Assembly: GCF_964340395.1 (NCBI RefSeq)
Contig: NC_135558.1
Span: 24,174,564 to 24,238,563 of the forward strand
DNA length: 64,000 nt
Direction of reading: 5' to 3'
Origin: Glandiceps talaboti
Lineage: Eukaryota; Hemichordata; Enteropneusta; Spengelidae
A model generated the notes under the pieces. That model saw nothing but the letters and a program-made list of their open reading frames with translations. It ran no database searches and had not been told where the DNA came from. The first letter of the stretch is position 1; each line of letters begins with the position of its first letter. The position numbers were made by a program, and so were the translations under genes. Below, piece by piece: positions 24,475-34,389 of this stretch.

Positions 24475-25548
24475 CTATTGGGCGTCAGAAAAATGACGCA
24501 ATAAAGACTTTCCAAAATCAGCCTGGGTACTAGTAGTAAGCGGCTTGTTGTAAAACTTTCCGAAAGTTGAGGCAGTAGACCATCCTGCTGTTTTCAAAAT
24601 GGATTCTAGTGGCACATGTAGTATCTTAGCCATACTTGTAGAGGCAGCTCTAGTACTATGTGGAGTAAACATAGACATATCAATACCTGCTCTGATGAGC
24701 GTAGTTTTTATCCAACGTGATATGGTTTCTCTAGAGACTGCTTTGTGGGGTTTAACATATGCTATAAATAAGCTGTGTTCTGAGCCCCTTAAAGCTTTTG
24801 TAGTGTGTAAGTACTGCCTGAGTAAAGTTACAAGGTAAAGGCTTGAATCTGATGGATATGCAGGAATAGCAATCTCTGCTAAGTGTCTACCTGGAGCAGT
24901 TTGCTTTAACAGTTCCGCAATTCTGAACTTACAACAAGTGTCTGTAAAAGTCATATTTCTAACATCTAATAAATGGAGGGTTTGTACCCTTTGGCCTGTA
25001 AGCAACGCTAATAAAGTAACACATTTAAGAGTCAAGTCTTTCAATGTCAACTCCCCAGAGAGGTTGGACAAAAACTGTAACACAACATTGGTGTCCCAAG
25101 TCACTGAATTACGGGGTAACGCAGGTCTGGTGACGAACACACCTCTCATAAACCGGATGACAAGTGGATGGGTCCCGATTGGTTGACCATCAACCCGAAT
25201 TATTGACGACAGAGCCGATCTTGCTGTATTAAGCCCACTGTATTGAATTCCAGTGTCATAGAGTTCTGCTAGAAAGTCCAACACAAGGCCTACAGTTGGT
25301 GAAAATGGATTTGAGTTCCCTTTACTGCAAAATTTAGTCCACTTGTTGATGTAGCTGGAGTACTGTCGTTTGGTCCCAGTACGCCATGACTGCATGATGA
25401 TTTGACTAGCTCTTTCAGAAATTCCTCTGTCTTTGAGGTTTGTCCTGACAATTTCCATGCCCCTAGTTTCATCTTTTTGAGTGGATGTTGTACATTTTTG
25501 TAAGGTAAGTTCAGGATCTTGTGTCCCTGTGGGAGAAGCAAAGGACAT
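24475..25548 (-). CDS. DIRS tyrosine recombinase, apparently intact catalytic domain
   Basis: A 357-codon frame that would act in place of an integrase, joining element circles to target DNA through a covalent phosphotyrosine. The fold is an N-terminal SAM-like helical region (about residues 40-135, with RQYSSYINKW) followed by a catalytic domain. All expected residues are visible: Arg187 in LTGQRVQTL, His297 and Arg300 in TPHSTRAA, Trp323 in AGWS, and nucleophile Tyr333 in KFYNK. The first ATG (25548) was taken, but the real frame may be a C-terminal extension of an upstream ORF. There are no stops or frameshifts, in contrast to the RT and RNase H of the same element. Confidence 0.9.
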   Translation of the reverse strand: MSFASPTGTQDPELTLQKCTTSTQKDETRGMEIVRTNLKDRGISERASQIIMQSWRTGTKRQYSSYINKWTKFCSKGNSNPFSPTVGLVLDFLAELYDTGIQYSGLNTARSALSSIIRVDGQPIGTHPLVIRFMRGVFVTRPALPRNSVTWDTNVVLQFLSNLSGELTLKDLTLKCVTLLALLTGQRVQTLHLLDVRNMTFTDTCCKFRIAELLKQTAPGRHLAEIAIPAYPSDSSLYLVTLLRQYLHTTKALRGSEHSLFIAYVKPHKAVSRETISRWIKTTLIRAGIDMSMFTPHSTRAASTSMAKILHVPLESILKTAGWSTASTFGKFYNKPLTTSTQADFGKSLLRHFSDAQ

Positions 25549-25552
25549 GCAA

Positions 25553-26210
25553 TTACAAGTCTATAAGTAGTTTTGAAAACCAGGGCTGTGTTGGCCATAT
25601 TGGTGCTATAAGTACCAGTGCTTCTACCTGGTCCACCTCGATCTTTTGAATCACTTTTCCTATCAGGCTGAATGGGGGGAAAGCATAAGCAAGGCCAAAG
25701 GTCCACTTTATTGTGAAGGCATCAACAGCCATGGACAATGGATCTGGTTTCCAGGATATATATTTGCCAACTTTGAAGTTGAGCCTGGAAGCAAACAAGT
25801 CAATTTCTGGACTGCCATACACCCTCAAAATGTTGTCAAAGACATTAGTGGACAAAGCCCATAATTGATGTGATTTTCGCTTTCGAAATCTGACCAATGA
25901 CCACCTGTTTCCTGTGAATTACATACACCACCCCAGCCACAAGTAGATGCATCAGACCTTAATTGTATATCTGGTTTGTTACGAGTAATGTGAAAAGGGT
26001 AGTTTGTGGCTTCATTGATCCACCACTGAATATCAGATCTAGCTCGTGCTGAAAGAGTCATGTTGGCATTATAGTTTCCCATGGCCCGTTTTAGTGCTTT
26101 CGATTTTTCTATATCAATCCGTTTATAATACAAAGGGCCATATTCAACTCCTGCAGTGTAGGAGACCATAACACCAACCAGCTCTGCCACCTGCCTTATT
26201 GTAGGCTGTT
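25553..26210 (-). pseudogene. DIRS RNase H and downstream DIRS domain, frameshifted
   Basis: Reading leftwards from 26210: QVAELVGVMVS, VEYGPLYYKRID, SDIQWWINEA, then the RNase H strand LRSDASTCGWGGV and GGHWS, then a frame change near 25870. The next frame holds ILRVYGSPEIDLFASRLN, WKPDPLSMAVDAF, YAFPPFSLIGKVIQK and WPTQPWF, typical of the region between RNase H and recombinase in DIRS elements. At least one frameshift separates the two halves. Confidence 0.85.
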
Positions 26211-26960
26211 GCTCTTACAATAACCTCATACACATTTTCTTGAGATTTCCTTTTTTCTTTTCGGTAAGCGAAACGGTCATAACTTGTTTCGGTTCAAATT
26301 CTGACTTAATTGGGTGAATTGTAAACCCAAGTTTTCTCATCAGTGTCATGGTACTAAAGAAATTCTGTCTGCAATCATCAGGGTCATCACCTTGTAAGTA
26401 GGTATCATCAATATAGCCTGAATTACATGCCCACTACTTCGCAGAGTGGCATAGACTGGCTTCATAACCTTTGTAAATACTCGTGGTGCAGATGCAATGC
26501 CATTAGGGAGACATGTAAACTGATATAACTTTCCATTGAAGGTAAACCGTAAATATTTCTGAAACTCTTCCGCCACTGGGACAGAGTAGTAGGCATCTTT
26601 TAAATCTATAGACATCATATAGCAGTTCTGTGTCATTAATGCTAAGATAGACCTTAGTGTATCCATTTTGAAATGTCTATAAACAACAAAGTCATTCAAT
26701 TTGGAAAGATTGAGAATCAACCTGTAAGACCCATCTGGTTTAGGCCTTATGGAAATAGTAGATAGGTACTCCCCGTTGGTATGCTTGGCATGAACCAACA
26801 CTTTTTTCAACAACAGTTTGTCTATTTCTGCCTGAATAATTTCCCTCTCACTGCCATTGAACTCAATTTCTTTTGGTGGTCGGCTTTGCACTGGTGGACT
26901 TCTGAATTCAATGTGATAACCAGTGATTGCAGTAAGAATTTCTGAATCAGATGTCAGAGT
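26211..26960 (-). pseudogene. DIRS reverse transcriptase, frameshifted before the active site
   Basis: Blocks in order: EILTAITGYHIEF, SIRPKPDGSYRLILNL (fingers), YMMSIDLKDAYYSVPV (first catalytic Asp region), FTCLPNGIASAPRVFTKVM. A one-base shift in the codon run after GHVIQ then occurs, and YIDD with GDDPDDCRQNF lies in the new frame (near 26370-26410). The catalytic residues are present but split between frames, and a further stop follows near 26220, so this copy cannot make an active polymerase. Confidence 0.88.
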
Positions 26961-26983
26961 TTCCTTTTTCCCTGTCTTTACAG

Positions 26984-27121
26984 GTGTTTTGCCCTTCGAG
27001 TGACCACCATGTCGGACAAAATATCGCCCACAACATCTTTCGTACCCGCTGCCTCAGAGGGGCCTGGGCGTATACCGTCATCATACAAGATGGCGTCACT
27101 GATGTCGAATAGCTGTGCCAT
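26984..27121 (-). pseudogene. DIRS first-ORF remnant
   Basis: A 45-codon frame from an ATG at 27119-27121 (MAQLFDISDAILYDD) to a TAA. It lies just inside the 5' terminal block, where DIRS elements carry their gag-like ORF. Only ~20 bases separate it from RT-type sequence, so most of gag has been deleted. Confidence 0.5.
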
Positions 27122-27309
27122 AATTCACGGCGGAAAAAGATGAATCTCTAACGAAACTTTAGAGAAAAGTAGATGTGTGCGTGTAGTAGTACTGTGGGCA
27201 CACCCTGTAAAGTTCTGTATCGTGTCTGTCGGGCAGACCCCGCAAACTTACAGATTTTGTAACAGAGCCTAAACAGTTGTAGTGTTTAGACTTGCGGTAA
27301 TACTAACGC

Positions 27310-27380
27310 ATTGACTTGTGGGTACATAAACGCTATCTCACGTGATCCGTAGTACCTACGGAATGGTGAGGTAGAATTAA
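27310..27380. repeat. DIRS 5' terminal block (inverted repeat)
   Basis: 71 bp at the element's 5' end. Its inner 29 bp (27310-27338) pair with 24102-24130 and its outer 45 bp (27336-27380) pair with 24299-24343, both without mismatch by eye. Gypsy-1 RNase H sequence starts immediately outside at ~27381. Confidence 0.93.
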
Positions 27381-27392
27381 ACCCAACCCTTT

Positions 27393-28470
27393 TGATGAAG
27401 CATCACCTTGGCCTTCAGTTTGTTTCTTTGAGTCAAAGTAGCGTAGCACTGGATTTGATGTGACTGCATGCTTGATTTTGATGAAAGCATCTTCTTGTTC
27501 TTCTCCCCAGTGCCACTGTACATCCTTATGTGTAAGTCGTCACAGTGCCACTGTACATCCTTATGTGTAAGTCGTCACAGTGCCACTGTACATCCTTATG
27601 TGTAAGTCGTCACATACATATCGGAGATATCACTCAAGAATTTGGACAGATATTTCACCATACCAACAATTTGCTGTATACCAGCCATATCTACTGGTTT
27701 TTCAATCTTATTTACTGCTGCTAGTTTTGCTGGTTCTGGCTTCAAGTCCCCTTAGGTGTCAAGGAATGCCCACTGAAAAGCATGTCAACTGACTTAAATT
27801 CGAATTTGTCTTTGTTGAGCTTGATGCTTTTTTCTCTACATCGTTTTAGCAGACCAACGAGGTTGCAATCTTGATCTCTCTTGGCCTCTTCAACTGTGTC
27901 ACCCACACCTTTGACAAGTATATCATCTGCAATCTTGAATATGCCACGTAAACCCTCCAGGTTCTGATCCAGCTTCTGTTGAAAATACTCTGGTGATGGC
28001 GATAATCCAAATGGCAGTCTCAGATAGCGATGGTGCCCCAGGGAGATCAACTTTGCTGAACATCTTGGCATTTGATAATTCAGGCAATGTGTCCTCAATA
28101 ACTGGTAAGGGATAGTGACTTCTTTTCAAAGCCTTGTTCAAATGTAAGGGATCTATGCAGATCGTAGAGCTCCACTTGACTAGTCTTCTTCACTACCACA
28201 AGACTGGATACCCATTCATTTCAACTCTTGCTTTACTTAGCTTTCAAATCAATGCGTACTCGATGTGGTGGTTCTATTACTGGACTAACAGATTTGTCAA
28301 CTTCGAGGTGTAGTTTTCCTTCCATGCAACCTGGCCTTCAAATACATCATTATATCTCTTCAGTACTTCCTCTCTGGTTAGGCCCTCTCCTATTTTAGCA
28401 TTGGATGCAGCATCAATATTGTTAATAATCTCAATGTTGTCATACTGGATGGTCAGTAACTTCATCTGTT
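27393..28470 (-). pseudogene. Gypsy-1 reverse transcriptase and RNase H start
   Basis: From the right: VNKSVSPVIEP-type lead-in, LNKALKRSHYPLPVIEDTLP, YLRLPFGLSPSPEYFQQ, the active site as IADDILV, KLNKDKFEFK, VGMVKYLSKFL, then RNase H entry WHWGEEQEDAF, NPVLRYFD and GDASSKGLG at the DIRS junction. Several frameshifts and stops occur. A 35-bp segment is present three times at 27508-27612. Confidence 0.85.
27508..27612. repeat. 35-bp unit, three exact copies
   Basis: CAGTGCCACTGTACATCC recurs at 27508, 27543 and 27578 with the rest of the 35-bp unit apparently unchanged. It is a local tandem triplication inside the Gypsy-1 RT/RNase H boundary and disrupts the frame there. Confidence 0.9.
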
Positions 28471-28637
28471 GTGCTGCCCAAGCAGGGCAGGGTAGTTCCC
28501 TTTAACTACTACAAACTGTACTTTATACCGTTTCCTGTTCTTGGGGTTACGTAAACTAACCTTACATGTGCCAAGCACTGGTATTGTAGCCTTACTGTAC
28601 ATTGTCAGGATCTGATTAGAAGACTGCCCGGGGAGTG

Positions 28638-29210
28638 TTAACTTACAGGTACCAAACTTTCAGGTAGCACATTACAGGATGCACCACAGTCAACTTGCAT
28701 GTCAATTACAGTTTTGCCATTGATTTCCATAGTAGCATGTATTTTTGTTTTGTAGCTACTACCATTCACTGTGTTTATTTGGTTCTGGTCATTGTCATTC
28801 CCTAACGACACCAGCAGTACTTCTTCCTCAGAATTATCCTCAGTGAAACATTCATCCCGGTTTACAGTGTTGACTTTCCTACAACCCTGACTTCTGGTAC
28901 TCTGACATTTCTTGGCAAAGTGATTCTCCTTACTGCATAACTTGCAAGTCTTTCCAAATGCTGGACACACTTCCTTCCTCAGTTCTTTCATGACCCTGAC
29001 CACAGAATTTACAGTTCTTTATTAAATTAGTGAAAGTATTGCTGTCACTACTTGAATCTTTCAACTTATATCTCTTCTTAATAAAGTTAATTTCTTCAAG
29101 TTCTTCATCTATGTCCATTGCCTTACAGATGTCAATGCACTTTTTCGAGAGTCAGGCCTGGTTCTTGTAGAAGTTTACGTCTCACAGTGTTACATAGTTA
29201 TGTGGATGCC
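28638..29210 (-). pseudogene. Gypsy-1 gag tail, zinc knuckles and protease
   Basis: Gag end motifs RRKLLQEPG and CIDICKA (29120-29200, one frameshift in an A-run) lead to ELEEINFIKKRY. Two CCHC-type knuckles follow: an interrupted CKFCGQGHERTE near 29020 and CKLCSKENHFAKKC (28895-28936). The protease motif DCGASCNVLPE lies near 28655-28690. Gag knuckles bind element RNA and the protease matures the polyprotein. The 5' part of gag is missing. Confidence 0.82.
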
Positions 29211-30897
29211 AAGTGCAAGAGTCATTCTCGCAGTTATTATTTCTACCACTACAAATAAAACTCTGGCATCTTACGGCTGTCAAAGCCGTACCTCACGTAT
29301 ACGTAATACATATTCATAAGTGATGACATCATGATAATCTGACCATGCAATCCATCTCTCAAAGTGCGTCTCTCAAAGAATGCGTTTCAGATAACAATGG
29401 CCTCAATACATGAGGTCGCCTCATGTATTTCAACTGCCGCAAAGTTCGCGGCAACGCAGAAAAAACTACAGGGTACTCACACATACAACTTTCCCAAAAG
29501 ATTGTCCTAAAAACTATAATTGGTGACTACAACAGAAATGATGGACTTTCACACGGCGAATTTTTGACGCTGCAGTAAAAAAGGCCGTAGTTAGGGTTGG
29601 GCCATTTGATATCCTGGGGGGGGGGGGCTTGGAAGATGTCGGGGGAAAAAAGATGCCAAATGGATTTGCTTGAAAAAAAAAATCCGGATATGAGTGGGTG
29701 ATTGGAAAAAAAGATGGACCACTGCTGCTAGAAAAAAATGTCTTGGCAGGGAAATGATGCATGTAGGTTCTGGTATACTGTTCAACCTGCTCGTACCTCT
29801 CCAACCAGGACACTTGTCAAATCATGACAAACAGTTTCAAACACATGTCAGGGACCTGTCAGTTTCGTTGGCCTGTGGTACATATATATATATTTGTTCT
29901 TGTCTCTGTTTCTTTCATAAATGGTTTAAATATTACTTCATGTAAGGGTTCAAACATAACTATACATAAAATTATACATATAATACATGTATTCCCTTAC
30001 CGAAATGAGACAGCTGTTTTTGAGCAGCAGCAGCTCTCAAACAGACTTCTGACAGTTAGCTGCCGGAAGGCTGATTTTTGTGCATACTTAATTAGTTTTG
30101 AGCTGCAGAGAACAACTCTCAACAGGTCAGGTAAATACCTGGCAGACATTCAACTGCTTTATAACAGACTTATGGAAGACTATCTACAGACATCTGAAAG
30201 ACCACTAACAGACCTGACAGACTAACAACAGACTTCTGACAGCATTGTGACAGACTGCTGAAAGACTATAAACAGACTTCTGACAGGTATCATTGGCACA
30301 CTGCAAAAGGGGAATTCCTTACCAAAAATCCACTAGTTTACAAAGTGTTTTATACTAGTTCAAAACAAGTCTGATCAGTTTTGAGTGTTTCATTTGTGTT
30401 TTAAACATGTACAAAAGTCCTTAGTCAACTCATTTGAAACTAGTTTTAAACATGTTTTAAACCATATTAATTTTGACACTTAAAACATGCTTATACACGC
30501 TGGGGAAATATATTTGCTATACAAATGTATATCAGGACTGACCATATTTGATTTGAATGCTTGTTCCCACTGAAACATATTTCAAAAATGTCAGTTTCAC
30601 AAACTCACAAAGTTTGTTCACTTACACGTTTCAGGGGATACACATATATGTATGTATGTACATACAACACACACAGGCACATACTTTTGCAACCAGTAAA
30701 TCATGCAGAAAAAGAATAAAATGAAAACAAGCAGCAACTTTATTGCTTTTTTCCAAAATAACTAAAACGCTTTAGACATGTCTGTAGTGAAATGACAGTA
30801 CCAACATACCTGAGTTTTTCATTAGTACTTGTATATATCCCTTGATTAGAAGACAAAAAATATATGTCCCTTAATCCTTGGGTTCTTCAAATCAAAT
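29211..30897. other. Unassigned region with small inverted repeats
   Basis: No gene recognised. A perfect 11-bp inverted repeat with 3-base spacer lies at 29405-29429 (AATACATGAGG / CCTCATGTATT). A hairpin-like TACGGCT...AGCCGTA lies near 29273-29293. G11 occurs at 29618-29628. Loosely repeated ACAGACTTCTGACAG phrases run from 30040 to 30290. The 133-codon frame at 29824-30225 has no motif. Confidence 0.5.
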
Positions 30898-31160
30898 CAG
30901 GGGCATGAGGCAACAATTCTGGTGAAACCCGAAAATGATAATGATAGCCAGATAATAAAGGCCCAAGTTAGCTATAAGTCACATTTACATATTTACTTCT
31001 TTATTTGTAGTTTATTTTAATAAAATCATTAAACACGTCTACACATATTTGTTATTTTGGGTATGTATTTGTACACTTTCTGGTCTTCAAAAAAAATGAA
31101 ACATTTTTAATAATCGCAGAAAAAGTTTATATAAATATGGAAGACTCCAAAAAAGAATAA
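30898..31160 (+). repeat. 263-bp direct duplication, left copy
   Basis: Starts CAGGGGCATGAGGCAAC and ends AAAAAAGAATAA. It is repeated at 31852-32113 with about 15-20 differences and small indels. It holds a TATA-box-like TATATAAATA at 31128-31137 near its right end. Confidence 0.93.
31128..31137 (+). promoter_or_regulatory. TATA-like motif in duplicated block
   Basis: TATATAAATA matches the TATA consensus. It is kept in both duplicate copies (second at 32081-32090), followed in the left copy by a CpG-richer segment. No transcript or ORF supports promoter use. Confidence 0.25.
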
Positions 31161-31851
31161 AGGAAAAGAAAGTATACGGATAAATTTTGTCTGTAATGAT
31201 TTAATGGAACATGATCATGGTGCATGCAAAATCGACGCTTTAGTTCGCTCGTGACAGCTGACGCATCGATGCGTGATGCGCTGCTTGCCGTGCTCGAGCT
31301 CAAACGCATTCCTTGCTTAAACTTGTAATACAGAGGGGTAGGACGCGGCATCGAATAAACCAATCAGGACGCTTCAAATCCAACATGTGACCCATGAATT
31401 TTCGCTAGAAGCTTGATACCACCTGCTGCCCTCTTGTGGTGAGATATGTAATTTCACATGTTGCATTTGCGCGACAGTAAAACAGATTGCTGAAACAGAA
31501 TATTATATGAACTGAAGCTCCGAAACGGTGCGTCTTTTGCGAGGGATATTAACTAAAACACAATTGATAATATCTTGGTTTAATCAATATTTGGTGCCGT
31601 AGAGTTACGGTAGGCTCGAACACACAGTCGATTCCGGTCTATATTATTTTCATAAAATTACGTAAAAATAATCATTAAATAGTAGTCGTCATATCTGTGT
31701 CACTTCAAAATATACACTTTGAATGAAAGAGAAAACGTAACAACATCGTTTGATAGATAAAAGAAACACTCTTAAGTTTGCCCGAAACAGAAAGCGTCAG
31801 TGAACGAGGGCGATGTGGTTTCACGCTTACGACGAAAAAGAAGTGTCCTAC
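31161..31851. other. CpG-richer unique segment between duplicates
   Basis: Compared with its AT-rich surroundings this stretch is rich in CG dinucleotides (for example TCGATGCGTGATGCGC near 31266-31281 and GTGCGTC near 31530). Such a patch can mark a promoter. No ORF above 80 codons with recognisable content is present on either strand. Confidence 0.4.
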
Positions 31852-32113
31852 CAGGGGCATGAGGCAACAATTCTGGTGAAACCCAAAAATGATAATGATA
31901 TCCAGGTAATAAAGGCCCAAGTTAGCTATGAGTCGCATTTACATACTTACTTCTTTATTTGTAGTTTATTTTAATAAACTCATTATACACGTCTACACAT
32001 ATTTGTTATTTTGGGTATGTACTTGTACACTTTCCGGTCTTTAAAAAAACGAAACATTTTTAATAATCGCCGAAAAAGTTTATATAAATATGGAAGACTC
32101 CAAAAAAGAATAA
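31852..32113 (+). repeat. 263-bp direct duplication, right copy
   Basis: Second copy of 30898-31160, offset by 954 bp. Immediately after it the sequence leaves the duplication and enters the 21-bp satellite, so the second unit of a possible 954-bp tandem duplication is cut short. Confidence 0.93.
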
Positions 32114-32120
32114 TTAATTC

Positions 32121-32621
32121 GGCAGTTTACATCAACACTTTGGCGGTTTACATCAACACTTTGGCGGTTTACATCAACACTTTGGCAGTTTACATCAACA
32201 TCAACACTTTGGCGGTTTACATCAACACTTTGGCGGTTTACATCATCACTTTGGCAGTTTACAACATCACTTTGGCAGTTTACATCAACACTTTGGCAGT
32301 TTACATCAACATCAACACTTTGGCGGTTTACATCAACACTTTGGCAGATCACTTTGGCGGTTTACATCATCACTTTGGCAGTTTACATCATCACTTTGGC
32401 AGTTTACATCAACACTTTGGCGGTTTACATCAACACTTTGGCGGTTTACATCATCACTTTGGCGGTTTACATCATCACTCTGGCGGTTTACATCAACACT
32501 TTGGCAGTTTACATCAACACTTTGGCAGTTTACATCATCACTTTAGCAGTTTACATCAACACTTTGGCGGTTTACATCAACACTTTGGCAGTTTACATCA
32601 ACACTTTGGCAGTTTACATCA
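32121..32621. repeat. 21-bp satellite, about 24 copies
   Basis: Unit GGCGGTTTACATCAACACTTT with GGCAG/GGCGG and ATCAACAC/ATCATCAC variants. Occasional 6-bp insertions (extra ATCAAC) occur at ~32195 and ~32310. The 7-codon period leaves several frames open (AVYINTL, GLHQHFG repeats); these are artefacts. Confidence 0.95.
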
Positions 32622-32998
32622 GAATCAGAATCAGAACCAGATTCAATCAATATCCATTGGTTCCTGAAAGTCACTGCAAAGAAAGAACCAAGAGCAATCA
32701 ATCAATTAACAAAAGAAATATTTGTTATGAATGTGAAGGGAAATGTACACAGTGCATTTTATCTTTTATTTCTAATAAACAGGTACATGCTACAAACAAA
32801 GAATCTATTGTTTGTCCCTATAGAAATGCCAACTGTCTTGTGTCTTTTTACTATTTGCTCCTCTGGGGCAATTGTATTGCTCTGTTTTGTTTTTATATAC
32901 TAACAGATTAAAAAAGTTACTAGTACCTTTGAAAGTAGGCCTGTTCCTTCATCCTTTTTAAAGTTGCCATACAACTTTGCTAGGCGTTATTAAATAAA
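32622..32998. other. Unassigned spacer
   Basis: Short sequence between the 21-bp satellite and the tetranucleotide tract. A frame runs out of the satellite to 32911 but has no recognisable motif. Confidence 0.4.
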
Positions 32999-32999
32999 C

Positions 33000-33032
<33 letters not shown>

Positions 33033-33461
33033 CATACATACATACATACATACATACATACATACATGCATACATACATACATACATACATACATACATA
33101 CATACATACATGCATACATACATACAATACATACATACATACATACATACATACATACGTACATGCATGCATGCATGCATACATACATACAATACATACA
33201 TACATACATGCATACATACATACATACATACATACATACATACATACATGCATACATACATACATACATACATGCATACATACATGCATACATGCATACA
33301 TACATACATACATACATGCATACATACATACATGCATACATACATGCATACATACACACACACATACATACACACACACATACATACACACATACATGCA
33401 TACATGCATACATACATACATACATACATACATACATACATACGGACAGACATACATACGG
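32999..33461. repeat. (CATA)n microsatellite with CATG variants
   Basis: About 110 tetranucleotide units, mostly CATA with interspersed CATG and short CACA patches. Open frames in all phases on both strands (Tyr-Ile-His-Thr or Met-Tyr-Val-Cys repeats) are artefacts. Confidence 0.97.
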
Positions 33462-34389
33462 ACAGACCTCAATGACATTCATCAAGTTAGTGAAAAGTGG
33501 TCTGCATATACATGACAGAGCACTGTGTAAATGTGGCTATGACCATGGGGTGTACTACTACTAAATGACTTGTGACACACTGATTTCTACAAAACACTCC
33601 AACATTGTTCCATTCCATATCATAATTGAATAAATTTGCCACTGTTTTCAAAGTTCTTCCCTCCACCTCTTAGTGTCAAGATGCTATGAAATTTTATTTC
33701 AAAAATGTTTCAACCTCACGTGGTTGCTTTTTACATGTTAGAGCTGTCTTGTAAAGAACCCATTCACACACACACTCACACATAGGTGGACATATCCCAG
33801 TCTCAAAGCTCTTCCCTCTACAGCTTACTGTCAGATGCTATGAAACTTTATTCACGGAGGTCAGTGACTTTTTGTCGCCCCAATGGAAAAAAACACTGAC
33901 ATCCCCCCCCCCCATCCCCCCAAGCTGGAGAAACTGACCTGTCTATCTGAATGTTTGAGCTCACCAATCAAGTTTCCGATTTGTATTTTCAGTGTGTCAT
34001 CATACCATGGCATAAAAACTGTCAATGATGTTTATTTAATTGAAAGTCAAACATGTATGAAATATGTAGTTTTCTAAATAAAATCTGTGTGTGATAGAAC
34101 AGCATCTTTTTACTCTCTGTATTACCCTGTGCGAAAACCAAACAGAAAATTGTGGCAACAAAAGTAGGTGTTCAACATTGACATAAACAAAAAGTCCGGA
34201 TATCTCAAAGAAGCAAAGAAAAAAAAGTTGCTAGCGTAGGCGAAGGAGAAAAAAAATAATTCACAGGCAAGCAGGTGGGAAAACAAATAATGACTCTACA
34301 CCAATCTTCAAAGCCCCACCCCCCCCCGCCCAGGATATCGAATGGTCTACCCCTTAGCGACAATGATCAACTGAGTCCAACACACCTAG
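33462..34389. other. Spacer with dispersed copy of the 243-bp unit
   Basis: 33640-33860 matches one unit of the array at 22430-23460 (GTCAAGATGCTATGAAA, TTTCAACC, GAGCTGTCTTGTAAAG). C-runs lie near 33906 and 34320. No gene recognised. Confidence 0.5.

Larger units (their letters stand above)
24102..27380 (-). mobile_element. DIRS-like tyrosine-recombinase retroelement nested in Gypsy-1
   Basis: Minus-strand order is gag remnant, RT, RNase H plus the DIRS-specific downstream domain, tyrosine recombinase. That order, the recombinase in place of a DDE integrase and inverted rather than direct terminal repeats define DIRS elements. Gypsy-1 RNase H sequence breaks at 27380 (after DASSKGLG) and resumes at 24101 (SSRALTPTEQ), fixing both ends. 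The 71 bp at the 5' end (27310-27380) are complementary to two separated blocks at the 3' side: 24102-24130 and 24299-24343. Most of gag is deleted and RT/RNase H carry frameshifts, so it is not autonomous. Confidence 0.92.
23660..29210 (-). mobile_element. Gypsy-1: decayed Ty3/Gypsy-type retroelement split by DIRS
   Basis: In transcription order from the right: gag tail with zinc knuckle, protease, reverse transcriptase, RNase H start, DIRS insertion, RNase H end. LTRs, integrase and most of gag are not visible. All parts carry frameshifts or stops. The order of domains is that of Ty3/Gypsy elements. Its sequence motifs resemble those of Gypsy-2 (58.7-63.4 kb), so the two are related. Confidence 0.85.

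Noticed and set aside
30898-32113. LTR pair of a small retrotransposon
   Set aside because: The copies lack TG...CA ends, primer-binding site and purine tract, so a plain duplication is the safer call.
32011-32911. Frames of 218 and 185 codons
   Set aside because: Translations of the 21-bp satellite with short non-repeat tails.
32958-33564. Tyr/Val/Cys/Met and Ile/His/Thr frames
   Set aside because: Translations of a (CATA)n microsatellite in every phase.
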